Positions 1-9,533 of a stretch of 64,000 bases of DNA are shown piece after piece (position 1 is the first letter of the stretch; every line of letters starts with the position of its first letter). The DNA is from Methylovirgula sp963708155 (GTDB taxonomy: Bacteria > Pseudomonadota > Alphaproteobacteria > Rhizobiales > Beijerinckiaceae). The notes beneath the pieces were generated by a model that saw only the letters and a list, made by a program, of their open reading frames with translations, was not told the origin of the DNA and ran no database searches. The translations under genes were made by a program, and so were the position numbers. The stretch is from NCBI GenBank assembly GCA_963708155.1, contig OY970183.1:1922001-1986000 (forward strand), written 5' to 3'.

Positions 1-1
1 C

Positions 2-466
2 TTCGTCCAGCAGAACATCTCCACCAATGACCCTGACGTTCTGCGCGGGTTGATGCCCAAGGTCTCCCAGCTCACCGAGGAAGCGCAGGAGCGGTATATC
101 CAAGACCGGCATACAGCGACGGTCACGGGCTCCACGGACGCGCACATCGCGAACGGTGACAACATCCTCACCAACGCGAAGAACACTGCGGTGAAGGCGG
201 GGACGGAGATCAATCTGGACGGCGCCTGGAACACGCTGATGCAGGACCGCCAGAAGTATCTCTCTAGTGGTGGTACCCCGGAGCAGATTGACCAAAAGTA
301 TATTGACCTCATCACCTCCCAGGCCATTCAAACGGGAGGGATGGACGGCCATCGCATCTTGACCCTGCTGGACCGCCCTTTGCCCGGCACGAATTATACG
401 TGGGCGCAGAACTCCGTACGGGATGGACAAGAAGACGAGCACCGACGACGCGCTCAACAATCTTGA
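2..466 (+). CDS. Phage virion-type protein, N-terminal part (runs in from left edge)
   Basis: The frame is open from base 2, so the gene begins outside the window; the first ATG inside is at 53. The product is Gln/Thr/Asn-rich, mostly hydrophilic and helical, with no membrane segment. It ends after residues WAQNSVRDG at 466 and overlaps the next reading frame, which starts at 423. Dropping one G from the GGG run at 420-422 joins the two frames as a continuous helical sequence (WAQNSVRMDKKTS). I infer that both are one phage internal virion or tail-associated protein split by a single-base error. They could instead be two overlapping phage genes. Confidence 0.5.
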   Translation, partial: FVQQNISTNDPDVLRGLMPKVSQLTEEAQERYIQDRHTATVTGSTDAHIANGDNILTNAKNTAVKAGTEINLDGAWNTLMQDRQKYLSSGGTPEQIDQKYIDLITSQAIQTGGMDGHRILTLLDRPLPGTNYTWAQNSVRDGQEDEHRRRAQQS

Positions 467-1988
467 CCGTCAACGCGTGGCCGAGGCGAAGCAGAACGCG
501 GACGCTTACAACAAGCAGATGCTCGGGGATGTCACCACGCGTGTGCTTGGTGGTCTCGCTGCCGATCCCGGTGCGCCGATCCCCGATGCGCTCCTCAAGG
601 AAGGCACAACGTACGACCCGCAGTTCCGCGCGAAGGCGGCCGAGTGGCAAGACGCGCTCATTAAGAACGCGGGCACCTCCGACCCCGAGAAGATGCTCAA
701 CCTGCACTGGTCAATCGCGAACGGTGGCGGGATGCAGGCAATCTCCAACGCGATGCAGAACGGCGACATCCGCAGCCGCTCCGACCTTGATGATGCGCTG
801 AAGCTGGAGCAGTCCGTTGAGAACAACAAGGACGGCGCCAAGGCGATCTTCCAGAGCCAGCAGTTCAAGGACCTGGAAACGGCAATAGAGGCGAGGGCCT
901 ACAACAAGAACACGCCGGATGCCAAACTTCAGGCGTCTCTCGGCATCTCGGACGCCGCCTTGGGGCTGCGCTTCTCGCTGATGCGGCAAGTCTACGATTG
1001 GTCCGAGGCTCATCCCGGCGCCTCTTTCGGAGACCAGCAGCTCGCTCTCGGAGAGATCGGCAAGCGCGTCTTGGATCAAATCGAACTCCGCCCCTTAGCT
1101 CAGCCGATTATTCATCAAGAACCTGGGGCGCCGCCGAACCCGTACCTGCCGTCTGCGCAGGCTGCCCCGCCGCCGCAAGGCAACGGGGCACCTGACCCGC
1201 TTAAAGTTCGCGCGTGGTTTCAGGCGCTGCCACCAGACCAGCAGAACGACCTCTTAACAGAAGCCGCGAAAGCTAAGCAAAACGGGCAGGACCCGAAGGC
1301 GGTTATCGAGGGGCACTACCAGCAAGCGACGCAAAGCCCTTTTTCACCGGCCGCCCCAGCTCCGGCCTCCGATAGCAATCTGGCACAACAGTTCGGCGCG
1401 GCGCTCCACACAGGCGCGTCGCTGCCGCAACTCCAGGCGGCGTTCCTGACTGCGCTCCACAGCAACCAGGGTAGCCCGCTCGGTAGGTACGCGTCAGCAG
1501 TAGTGCAGGGCGATCCTCGCGCCGCGCGTATCTTGGATTTCGTCTCCGCGCCTGAAAGCAACGGGAATTACAACGCGTGGTACGGGCACGCAAACGCCGC
1601 AGAAGACCTGTCAAGGGTCTCGCTCAATCAAATCTTGGGATGGCAAGAGCAGCGCCTCAAGGATGGCGCCCCGAGCACCGCTACGGGCCGGTACCAATTC
1701 ATGCTCTTGACGTTGAGGACGCTCAAGGAACAACTCAGCCTTACCGGCACTGAGAAGTTTACGCCACTGCTCCAAGACCAACTCGCCATGCAACTTCTCA
1801 AGCGGCGTGGATACGATCAATGGCGAGCAGGGAAAATGAGCGATGCGACCTTCGCCAACAACCTTGCGGACGAATGGGCCTCGCTTCCGAACGTCCGCTC
1901 TGGCCGCTCGCAATACGCGGGCGATGGATTGAACCAGAGCTTGGTCACGCCGCGACAGGTGCTGACGACGCTGGGTGGGGAGCGGTGA
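423..1988 (+). CDS. Phage internal virion protein with C-terminal lambda-R-like lytic transglycosylase domain
   Basis: 521 residues from the ATG at 423, probably continuing the frame that ends at 466. The first 200 residues are helical; residues about 225-320 are a Pro/Ala/Gln-rich linker. The last 150 residues resemble the lambda endolysin R fold (GH104). They show an APESNGNYNAWYG segment carrying the likely catalytic Glu, a STATGRYQFM motif matching the R-family GAGRYQ block, a following LQDQLAMQLLKRRGY helix, and a NLADEWASLPN block. In podovirus-like phages such domains are carried on ejected virion proteins and open the peptidoglycan during DNA entry. No holin or spanin gene is next to it, which favours a structural over a lysis role. 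The family match is by eye. Confidence 0.6.
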   Translation: MDKKTSTDDALNNLDRQRVAEAKQNADAYNKQMLGDVTTRVLGGLAADPGAPIPDALLKEGTTYDPQFRAKAAEWQDALIKNAGTSDPEKMLNLHWSIANGGGMQAISNAMQNGDIRSRSDLDDALKLEQSVENNKDGAKAIFQSQQFKDLETAIEARAYNKNTPDAKLQASLGISDAALGLRFSLMRQVYDWSEAHPGASFGDQQLALGEIGKRVLDQIELRPLAQPIIHQEPGAPPNPYLPSAQAAPPPQGNGAPDPLKVRAWFQALPPDQQNDLLTEAAKAKQNGQDPKAVIEGHYQQATQSPFSPAAPAPASDSNLAQQFGAALHTGASLPQLQAAFLTALHSNQGSPLGRYASAVVQGDPRAARILDFVSAPESNGNYNAWYGHANAAEDLSRVSLNQILGWQEQRLKDGAPSTATGRYQFMLLTLRTLKEQLSLTGTEKFTPLLQDQLAMQLLKRRGYDQWRAGKMSDATFANNLADEWASLPNVRSGRSQYAGDGLNQSLVTPRQVLTTLGGER

Positions 1989-2003
1989 CGACCAAGACGG
2001 CAG

Positions 2004-3974
2004 CTAATTCTGTCGGAACTCCTCAAAGATTCCAATTATGTCTGCAAAGGTAGTGTCGGTGTCAGAATTCACCAGATATAGTTGCTTAAGCCTTCCAGGC
2101 TGAATTCCGGCGGCGCTTGCGAATTTGTGAAGAATGACGCGCCCGGGGAGATCACGACGCCAAACTTCGCTATCGATGGCGATACTTTCTTGAAGACGTG
2201 AGAATTCCTGTTCCACCAAAGAACGAAGAAGCGTCTCGTCCAATCCGCCCTCTACGCGCTCTTTTTCTGCCTTAAGTTTGGTGGTCATTAAATCAGCCAA
2301 TTCATCCGCCGTTTTGGCCTCGCTAGCCCCCTTGGGCATTACGCTTACGTTGCTCACCTTTTCGCGCATAGTCGCTGCGACGTTCAATGCAACGGCATAA
2401 GGGATGACCGATTTCGCTATTTCACGCACCTTGGCCTTAATTGCGGGTACGTCTCGCAGCCAATGCCCGGGCGCTTCCATATCCTGGAAGCACCGAGCCA
2501 GTATCTCGCAATCCAAAAAGTAGTTCTCTAGGTGATATCGGGGAAGGAGCTTAATGCGGCTGGATTGCGCTTGCTGCACAGATTTCGTTCCAAGCAAGTT
2601 TGCCGCGTCTCGGTCGCACAACAAATAAAATCCCACGCCCCAAATGGTGCGATTTAGAATGTGTTCGCGCACATCGGCGAAGGAGCGAATGGCATCTTTC
2701 CCACCGGCAGGGACGAGGACGAATTCAGGGAACCGGCTTCGCAAGATGGCGCCGTACGTCAGCTTATCCAAGCTAGCTTCCTCACCTTCTATGAGGACGA
2801 TTTTTTTCCCTAGCGAGATGACGCCGATGGACTGCCCGAGGGTCTGCAATGCGTGGTGGGTTTGATCATCGCGGTGCACAACGACGGCCTGATTGTGATC
2901 AGGACCATTTGCGGGTGTCACGAAGACGACAGTGTTTTCAAGCGAGGCCGAAATGATCTCGGGCGAATGGGTCGAAAATAGAAACTGATTTCTCTTGCCG
3001 GAACTCGATAGAGTTTGCAGGAGCTTGTAAACTCAACTCTGGGTGCAAATGAAGTTCTGGTTCGTCGAAAATAATTACGCAATCCTCTGGGCCACGGAGC
3101 AAGAAATCAAAGACAATGTTGACGACTTCTTTCTCGCCGGAACTCAGGGAATCGGTAAGCCAATTTCTGACTATTAAACTCGTAGTATATCTGCTGGTTC
3201 TTGGTGCTTACTTCGGTCAACGTCTTCGGCGCGAGCAGCTGCCAAAAGGCATCTTTGTAGGGCTTGAGTACGTCGGAAAAGTCCAAATTCATCGTGGCTT
3301 TTCCTTCGTCACGCATAGCAAACGCCTGATTTGCTATTTCGCGCCTTTGATTTTCCACCATACGAAACAGGCTATGGCGAACATCGTTGAAACGATTGAA
3401 AAGGGTGGAAAACCCAAAATCCCAATTAACGTCCTCTAGTAAGGGATTCCCGATGTCCCATTGGAATTGATAAGGCTGGACGTTTCGGACGGCCCGATCA
3501 CTGTCGAAATTCAGGAACGCGCTGTGGTAATCCAGTTCTCCGCTTTCGCTGTTGAAGCGTTTGAGCCAGTAGGGCTGCTTCTTGTGGAATCCTCGTGTCG
3601 AGTGTCTTTTTCCGCCATCTGGTGGATTTGGCTTCGCAGGTTGACTTGACAATCATCCATGCTGTTGCGTCGGGGTTTGTCGGATTTCTGGCAAGATTGA
3701 GCAGCGCTAACCCGATGTTGGTTTTGCCAACACCGATAGGTCCCGCGAAAACCACAACGTCCGAAAGCTCCCGAACATCGAAAAGCTTAATCGGACCCTG
3801 ACTTTTGACCTGAAAATCCTTTATCCGAATGGGACAAATGGCCTCCGTTAGTGTCGCTGGCTCACCCGCAACTATTGCAGAGTTTGGGCTTGCCGTAAGC
3901 AGTGCAGTAACGAAGCGCGGAAAATTATTAGGGGAGTGCGTCTGGAATATTTGCCGAGGTGAAGCTGGCGGCAA
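2004..3974 (-). CDS. ABC-type ATPase fused to TOPRIM/DUF4435-like nuclease (candidate anti-phage protein), three frame breaks
   Basis: Read right to left in four segments, this gives one protein of about 650 residues. The first segment has the Walker A motif (AGPIGVGKTN, near 3730). A coiled middle segment follows. Then come the ABC signature LSSGEKEVVN, Walker B with D-loop (CVIIFDEPELHLHPE, 3050-3105) and the H-loop FSTHSPEIIS (near 2960). The C-terminal part has TOPRIM-like acidic residues (IEGEE, then CDRD) and a HLENYFLD block as seen in DUF4435. Breaks lie at 3530-3610, in an AAA run near 3168 (minus strand), and in a TTT run near 3030. OLD nucleases and AriA/AriB of PARIS pair such an ATPase with such a nuclease. 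Base composition is more AT-rich than its neighbours. It lies between phage structural genes and the integrase, the usual place for phage cargo. Defence is inferred. Confidence 0.6.
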
Positions 3975-4015
3975 TCACTTGAAAGCACTTGCTACAAAAG
4001 CGGTTAACAGTGCCA

Positions 4016-5686
4016 TTAGGGCGCCCCGATCCGCTCCAGCTTCTCTATCGCCGCCGCCATCGTCTTCACCGTAACATCCCCGTAGCTCTCCGCGGCGTTC
4101 CTCGGCGCCTGCCCTTGGATCGCATCAAGTATCCTTGGATCAACCCCAGCCTCCATCCCAACTGTCTTGAAGCGGTGTCGCCAGCCGTGGTTCGGCGCAA
4201 CGTTCTTGTCCGGCACGATGGCCCGCGCGAAGGCTGCAAGCCGGTTCTTCACACCCTGGAGCGGACCTAGCACGTCCCCATTGTCCGCAGGTCTCAAGAA
4301 GAGATGGCCTGACGGTGCCTTTTTCACGAAGTCCGCGAAGCCCTGCTCAATGAGATGAGCGTGAAGGGGAACTGTCCGCGCCTCATTCGTCTTCACAGTG
4401 CCAGCTTCAGGGGTAATCCGGATAACCCAATGGCCGCCCTGGTGGCTCACGTCCTGCTTTCGTAGCTGGGCGATCTCACCAACCCGCGCTCCCGTATAGG
4501 CGCAGAGCCACGGCACCCAACGCTTTGCCGCACGCGTCTGAGGTTGATCGTTGCTTGGAGGCAATTTCGAGGCCGCCCGAAGGATTGCTACAGCCTCGTC
4601 CTCAGTGAAGCCCTTGGAACGCAGCTTAGGGGCCTTGCCTACCTTGATGTGGATGCCTTTGGCCGGATTGCTCGGGAGGCGGCGGTTTGTGACGGCCCAA
4701 TCGAACACTGTCTTGAGGCCCGCAAGGTCATTATCCATCACCGTCCGCGCGGAGATTGTCTTGCCGGTCCTTGGGTTGATGGTGGCGAGGCGGTGATCTT
4801 TAAAGCCCAGAATATCCTCAGGTGTGACCCTTGAGGCGTCGTCATGGCGGAGGAACTTTACGAGCAAGCCCATCGTGTTCCGGTAGTTGCCGTAGGTGGC
4901 GGGCTTTCGCCCAGCCGCTTGCGCTTCACGCCACCAATCTTCAACGAGGCCCGTAAGGGTGGCCTTCGAGGCACCGCCTTTGTGGGTTGGCGCCTCTTTG
5001 CTCTCCGGGGCCTTCCATCCCGGAAACCGCTCGGCCTTGGGATCGGGTGAATAGTCCCCCTCCGCGTTCCTCTCGCGGGCCGCAAACGCGTCGCGAAGCG
5101 CTAAGTAGAATGCGTGGAGGACCCTTGCGCGAGACCTTGGGTCCACGCAGGGGATGCCTTTCGCGAGGAGAAGGCGATCTATCAGGGTACCGAACGTCGC
5201 CTCAAGCTGCCTCGGATCATCCGCATCCTTAATCCGCTCAAGCGCCTCAAAAGCCGCCTTGAAGGCCGCCGCGTCTTCCTCGGGAGTTACGCTAGCAGGA
5301 GCCCATCCTTGCGGCGTTAATTCGACCGCCCAACTCTGGCCGCGCTCCTCATCGGCCCAAGCGCGGTAAAGCTCACCAGCGAGAGCCGTGGCTTGCCTAT
5401 TGGACAGTGCTGCGGGCTGCTTTTGGCGAAGCGCTTGCCACGTCATTTCGAGATGGGCCGCCGCCTGCGCTTGCCGAATTTTCACCTGCGCCGGGTCGCG
5501 CGTTCTGAGCGAAAAGCGGATGCAGTCCGTGCGGGGCGTTATCGGGATTCGCACCGAGGCATTGCCGAGTGGCACCTCAAGTGTCCTGCCAATGGCGCTT
5601 GCGCGAACGTCGGTAGGGATTTGCTGGACGAAGTAAGGGACCGAAGAGCCGGAACGCTTCACGGGGCGCACCAATTTCAGGAGCAT
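4016..5686 (-). CDS. int: Tyrosine recombinase/integrase of the tRNA-Leu element
   Basis: About 556 residues. I place the start at the ATG at 5686 (MLLKLVRPVKRSGSS), because the 25 codons upstream (to 5761) do not look like integrase and approach the tRNA. The catalytic residues are visible: Arg in TGARVGEIAQL, the H-x-x-R block in HGWRHRFKTVG, and the Tyr nucleophile in AESYGDVTVKT near the C-terminus. A long N-terminal part (about residues 1-260) precedes the core-binding domain (SKATLTGLVEDWWREAQ and following). The gene starts about 90 bp from the 3' end of tRNA-Leu, the classic arrangement for an integrase that uses the tRNA 3' end as attachment site. It should integrate and excise the element to its left. 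Confidence 0.9.
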   Translation of the reverse strand: MLLKLVRPVKRSGSSVPYFVQQIPTDVRASAIGRTLEVPLGNASVRIPITPRTDCIRFSLRTRDPAQVKIRQAQAAAHLEMTWQALRQKQPAALSNRQATALAGELYRAWADEERGQSWAVELTPQGWAPASVTPEEDAAAFKAAFEALERIKDADDPRQLEATFGTLIDRLLLAKGIPCVDPRSRARVLHAFYLALRDAFAARERNAEGDYSPDPKAERFPGWKAPESKEAPTHKGGASKATLTGLVEDWWREAQAAGRKPATYGNYRNTMGLLVKFLRHDDASRVTPEDILGFKDHRLATINPRTGKTISARTVMDNDLAGLKTVFDWAVTNRRLPSNPAKGIHIKVGKAPKLRSKGFTEDEAVAILRAASKLPPSNDQPQTRAAKRWVPWLCAYTGARVGEIAQLRKQDVSHQGGHWVIRITPEAGTVKTNEARTVPLHAHLIEQGFADFVKKAPSGHLFLRPADNGDVLGPLQGVKNRLAAFARAIVPDKNVAPNHGWRHRFKTVGMEAGVDPRILDAIQGQAPRNAAESYGDVTVKTMAAAIEKLERIGAP

Positions 5687-5772
5687 TGTTGCACAGCCTT
5701 GTAACACAGTTTGGCTTGCGCAACGCTCTGAAATATCGCATCTTATTGATGCCCTTGGCACATCTCAAGAGA

Positions 5773-5795
5773 TGGTGCCCTGGAGAGGACTCGAA
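5773..5795. other. Predicted right attachment site (attR) within the tRNA-Leu 3' end
   Basis: The 3' part of the tRNA gene is the expected crossover site for the adjacent integrase. Phage-type genes lie to its left and chromosomal genes to its right. No second copy of this 3' segment is present in bases 1-5772, so the matching attL should lie left of the window. The exact core is not visible from one side. Confidence 0.4.
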
Positions 5796-5857
5796 CCTCC
5801 ACGGCTTTCACCACTGGTACCTGAAACCAGCGCGTCTACCAATTCCGCCACCAGGGC
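5773..5857 (-). tRNA. leuT(CAG): tRNA-Leu (anticodon CAG)
   Basis: An 85-nt class II tRNA on the minus strand. The acceptor stem is GCCCTGG (5857-5851) with CCAGGGC, followed by discriminator A and an encoded CCA at 5775-5773. The D-arm region begins GCGGAATTGGTAGAC. The anticodon arm is CTGGT-TTCAGGT-ACCAG with anticodon CAG. A long variable arm follows, and the T-arm is GGTTCGAGTCC. The fold matches bacterial tRNA-Leu. The 3' end faces the integrase gene. Confidence 0.95.
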
Positions 5858-5871
5858 ACTTGCGGTCCCTT

Positions 5872-5901
5872 CCCATAGGGGCCGCCTCCGCCTCTTGTCA
5901 A
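5872..5901 (-). promoter_or_regulatory. Sigma-70-type promoter of tRNA-Leu
   Basis: On the minus strand a perfect -35 hexamer TTGACA (5901-5896) is followed, after 18 bases, by TATGGG (5877-5872). That places the start point a few bases before the mature tRNA 5' end at 5857. No other gene uses this promoter. Confidence 0.55.
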
Positions 5902-6015
5902 TCGGGCGGCTGCCGCAATGCCGAAAAAGCTTGGCGGAGAAGGCCGCGCGGCCTGTACAGGGGCGGCCCGGCTGAATTAGAACAGCGGCGCGGCAAGCGA
6001 GATAGGTCTGACGCC

Positions 6016-7039
6016 ATGAATGAAGCCGCCACGAATGAAGCCTTGAGGCGCTCCGACCGGCTGGTGACGGTCTTCGGCGGAGCGGGGTTTATCGGCCGTT
6101 ATGTCGTCCGCGCTCTGGCGAAGGAGGGCTGGCTGGTGCGCGTCGCCGTCCGCCGGCCGGACCTTGCGTTCCATCTTCAGCCGTCCGGCGGCGTCGGCCA
6201 GATCACCGCTGTCCAGGCGAATCTGCGCTATCCCGAATTCGGTCGCGGCTGCTTTGCGCAACGCCGATGCGGCGGTGAATCTCGTCGGCATCCTGCGCCA
6301 GCGCGGCAAGCAGACATTCGAGGCTGTACATCACGAGGGCGCGCGCAATGTCGCCGCTGCGGTGCGTGCCGCGGGCATCGGCAATTTCGTTCATGTCTCC
6401 GCGCTCGGCGCCGATCCCGACTCGCGCTCCGATTACGCGCGGACCAAGGCGGCCGGGGAAGCGGCCGTGCGCGAGATTTTGCCCGATGCCGCGATCTTGC
6501 GCCCGTCGGTGGTTTTCGGGCCGGAGGATCATTTCTTCAATCGCTTCGCGGCGCTGGCGCGGCTTTCGCCGGTCCTGCCGCTGATCGGCGGTGGCGGCAC
6601 CAAGCTACAGCCGGTCTATGGCGGTGACGTGGGCAAGGCGGTGGCGGCCGCGCTCGACGGCAAGGCCGCGCCCGGCGCGATCTACGAGCTTGGCGGCCCG
6701 GAAGTGCGCAGCCTGCGCGAGATCATCGAATTCATTCTTGCGGTCATCGAGCGCAAGCGGGCGCTTGTCTCGCTGCCCTTCGGTCCGGCAAGCGGCTTCG
6801 GCGCCATCAGCGAACTCGTGGCGCAACTCACGCTTGGTCTTATGCCGGAGGACTTTGTCCTCACTCCCGATCAGGTCAAATTGCTGCGGCAGGACAATGT
6901 CGTCTCCGCTGCCGCCACCGCCGCGCGCCATACCTTGAACGGCCTCGGCATCGCGCCCGAATCCTTCGAGGCGCTGGTGCCCGCCTATCTCACACGCTAT
7001 CGCAAGACCGGCCAATTCGCCGACCAACGCAGCGCATAA
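6016..7039 (+). CDS. NAD(P)-binding Rossmann reductase, NDUFA9 (complex I 39-kDa) family; one frame break
   Basis: Starts at the ATG at 6016 with a glycine-rich nucleotide-binding motif, FGGAGFIGRYVVRAL. The frame changes at about 6235-6250; after that the sequence continues smoothly (NADAAVNLVGILRQRGKQTF, then the active-site-like Y-x-x-x-K in SDYARTKAAGE, then LRPSVVFGPEDHFFNRF). The corrected length of about 340 residues fits the extended atypical SDR family to which complex I subunit NDUFA9 and bacterial YfcH-like or ubiquinone-associated reductases belong. In alphaproteobacteria this family member is common and often linked to respiratory quinone functions. The exact substrate cannot be read from sequence. 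It is 57 bp upstream of pheT and may share its transcript. Confidence 0.8.
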
Positions 7040-7096
7040 ACGCCGGCCTGCGCGCCCTTATCGAAGCCGCAGGCCGCGCGCCGAACCGGACGATTC

Positions 7097-9533
7097 ATGA
7101 AATTTACTCTGAGCTGGCTGAAGCAACATCTCGAGACGGAGGCCGACCTTGCCGCGATCGTCGAGACCCTGACCAAGATCGGCCTCGAGGTCGAGCATGT
7201 GCATGATCCCGCCGCGGCGCTGAAGGATTTCGTCATCGCCGAGGTGATCGAGGCGCGCCAGCATCCCAATGCCGATCGCCTGCGCATCTGCTTCGTCGAG
7301 ATCGGCACCGGAACGCCGGTGCAGGTCGTCTGCGGCGCGCCGAACGCGCGGACCGGGATGAAATCCGTCTTCGCGCCGCCCGGCGCCTATATTCCGGCCA
7401 AGGGCATTACGCTGAGCAAGGGCGTCATCCGCGGCGTCGAATCGGCGGGCATGTTGTGCTCCGGCGCCGAGCTTGAACTTTCGAACGATCACGATGGCAT
7501 TTTCGATCTGCCCGCCGATGCGCCGGTCGGCACGCTCTATGCGCAATGGGCCGGCCTCGACGATCCGCTGATCGAAATCAATTTGACGCCGAACCGGCCG
7601 GATGCCGCGGGTGTTCTCGGCGTCGCCCGCGATCTTGATGCTGCCGGCCTCGGCCAATTGAAGACGCCGCCGGTCACGCCGGTTGCCGGGCCAATTCCCA
7701 TGCCCGGTGAAGGTGAGCCTCGATTTCGATGCGGCCGACGCACATCTCGCGCCGGCCTTCGCCCTGCGCCTCGTGCGCGGCGTCAAGAACGGGCCAAGCC
7801 CCGAATGGCTGCAGAAGCAATTGCGCGCCATCGGCCTGCGGCCGATCAATGCGCTCGTCGACATCACCAATTTCCTGACGATCGACCGCGCCCGGCCGCT
7901 GCATGTCTTCGATGCGGGCAAGGTCAAGGGCGATCTGCATGTGCGCCGTGCCCGCGCCGGCGAAAGTCTTGTCGCGCTCGACGGCAAGACCTATGCGCTC
8001 GACGAAAACGCCGTCGTCATCGCCGACGACAAACGGCGTCGAGTCGCTCGCCGGCATCATGGGCGGCGAGGCCTCGGGCTGTTCGGCCGAGACGACCGAC
8101 GTGCTGATCGAATTGGCGCTTGTGGGATCCGGTGAATATCGCCCGCACCGGCCGCCGCCTCGGCATCAATTCCGACGCGCGCTATCGCTTCGAGCGCGGT
8201 GTCGATCCGGCGTTCACGCTGCCGGGGCTCGAACTCGCGACGCAGCTCGTGCTTGAATTCTGCGGCGGCGAAGCCTCGGATGTTGTGCTCGCCGGGAAAA
8301 TTCCGGACGCAGCGAAGCGCATCACCTTTCCGTGGAGCGAGGTGCGGCGTCTTGCGGGCATCGAGCTATCGCCGTCGGAAATGGCCTCCATTCTGGAGCA
8401 TCTCGGCTTCCGTCCCGCGAGCCTGCCGGGCAACAGCGATCTTGTCGTGATCGACGTGCCGTCCTGGCGGCCGGATATCGAAGGCAAGGCCGACATCGTC
8501 GAGGAGATTTTGCGCATCGCCGGCGTCGATCGCGTCCCGGCGCAGCCGCTGCCGCGCGAGGATGCGCATGTCTCCGCCGCGATTTTGACGCCGCTGCAAA
8601 AGCGCGTGCGCAGCGCCAAGCGGGCGCTTGCCGCCAATGGCCTGACCGAGGCGGTCACTTGGTCTTTCATCTCGCATGAGCAGGCACGGCTCTTCGGCGG
8701 CGGCGATGGCCGTGATGCCTCGCCAATCCGATCGCCTCCGATCTCTCCGACATGCGGCCGAGCCTTCTGCCGGGGCTCGTCGCCTCGGCCAAGCGCAATG
8801 CCGATCGCGGCTTTGGCGATGTCGCTTTGTTCGAAGTCGGACCGATCTTCAAAGGCACCGCGCCCGAGGACCAGAAGACGGTCGTTGCTGGTCTGCGGCA
8901 GGGGCGCGGCGCGAGTCGCCGCGCGCTGGCCGCCATTGGGCGGACGGCGCCTCGGACGCCGATATTTTCGATGCCAAGGCCGATGCCCTGGCTTTGCTCG
9001 GCGCGCTCGGCGTGCCGCTCGCCGGATTGCAGATCGCGCCGGGCGGACCCGCGTGGTTTCATCCCGGCCGCTCGGGCACGTTGCAATTCGGGCCGAAGAA
9101 TATCGTCGGTTATTTCGGTCAATTGCATCCGCGGGTGCTCGCGGCGCTGGATGTCGATGCACCGCTTGTGGGCTTCGAGATCGTGCTCGACGACATTCCG
9201 TTGCCCAAGGCCAAGCCGACCAAGACCAAGCCGAAGCTTGAGATTTCGGATCTCATGCCGGTGGAACGCGATTTCGCCTTTCTTGCCGATCACAATGTGA
9301 AGGCCGCCGATCTCTTGCGTGCGGTGCAATCGGCGGATCGCACGCTCATAACGGGCGCGAATCTGTTCGACGTCTACGAAGGGGGCGGGATTCCGCCTGG
9401 CAAAAAGTCGATCGCTATTGCGGTCACCCTGCAGCCGCGCGATAAAACTCTCACCGATGCGGAAATCGACGCAATCGCCGCCAAGATCATCATCGAGGTC
9501 CAGAATAAAACGGGAGCGACGCTCAGAGGATGA
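7097..9533 (+). CDS. pheT: Phenylalanyl-tRNA synthetase beta subunit; five frame breaks
   Basis: The beta chain of the (alpha-beta)2 enzyme that charges tRNA-Phe in the cytoplasm. The start MKFTLSWLKQHLE at 7097 and the tRNA-binding OB-like domain (EARQHPNADRLRICFVEIG) are typical, as are the B3/B4 editing region (INALVDITNFLTID), B5 (PSWRPDIEGKADIVEEILRI) and the C-terminal anticodon-binding FDX domain (PVERDFAFLADHNVKAADLL). Reading it needs frame changes near 7700, 8030, 8126, 8715 and 8930. Each side of each break is well conserved, so the gene is surely functional in the organism and the breaks are consensus errors. The usual partner pheS is not upstream. The stop overlaps the next start (ATGA at 9530). 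Confidence 0.92.

Noticed and set aside
5687..5761. Integrase N-terminal extension to the ATG at 5761
   Set aside because: The 25 extra residues (MPRASIRCDISERC and so on) do not resemble integrases; MLLKLVRPVKRSG at 5686 is a normal start.
5686..6627. A long open frame beginning before the tRNA and running into the reductase gene
   Set aside because: It crosses the tRNA-Leu antisense and has no protein-like composition before 6016; the real start is the ATG at 6016.
7097..9533. Programmed ribosomal frameshifting in pheT
   Set aside because: There are five shifts in both directions without slippery heptamers or stimulatory structures, in a gene never known to be frameshifted; sequence error explains it better.
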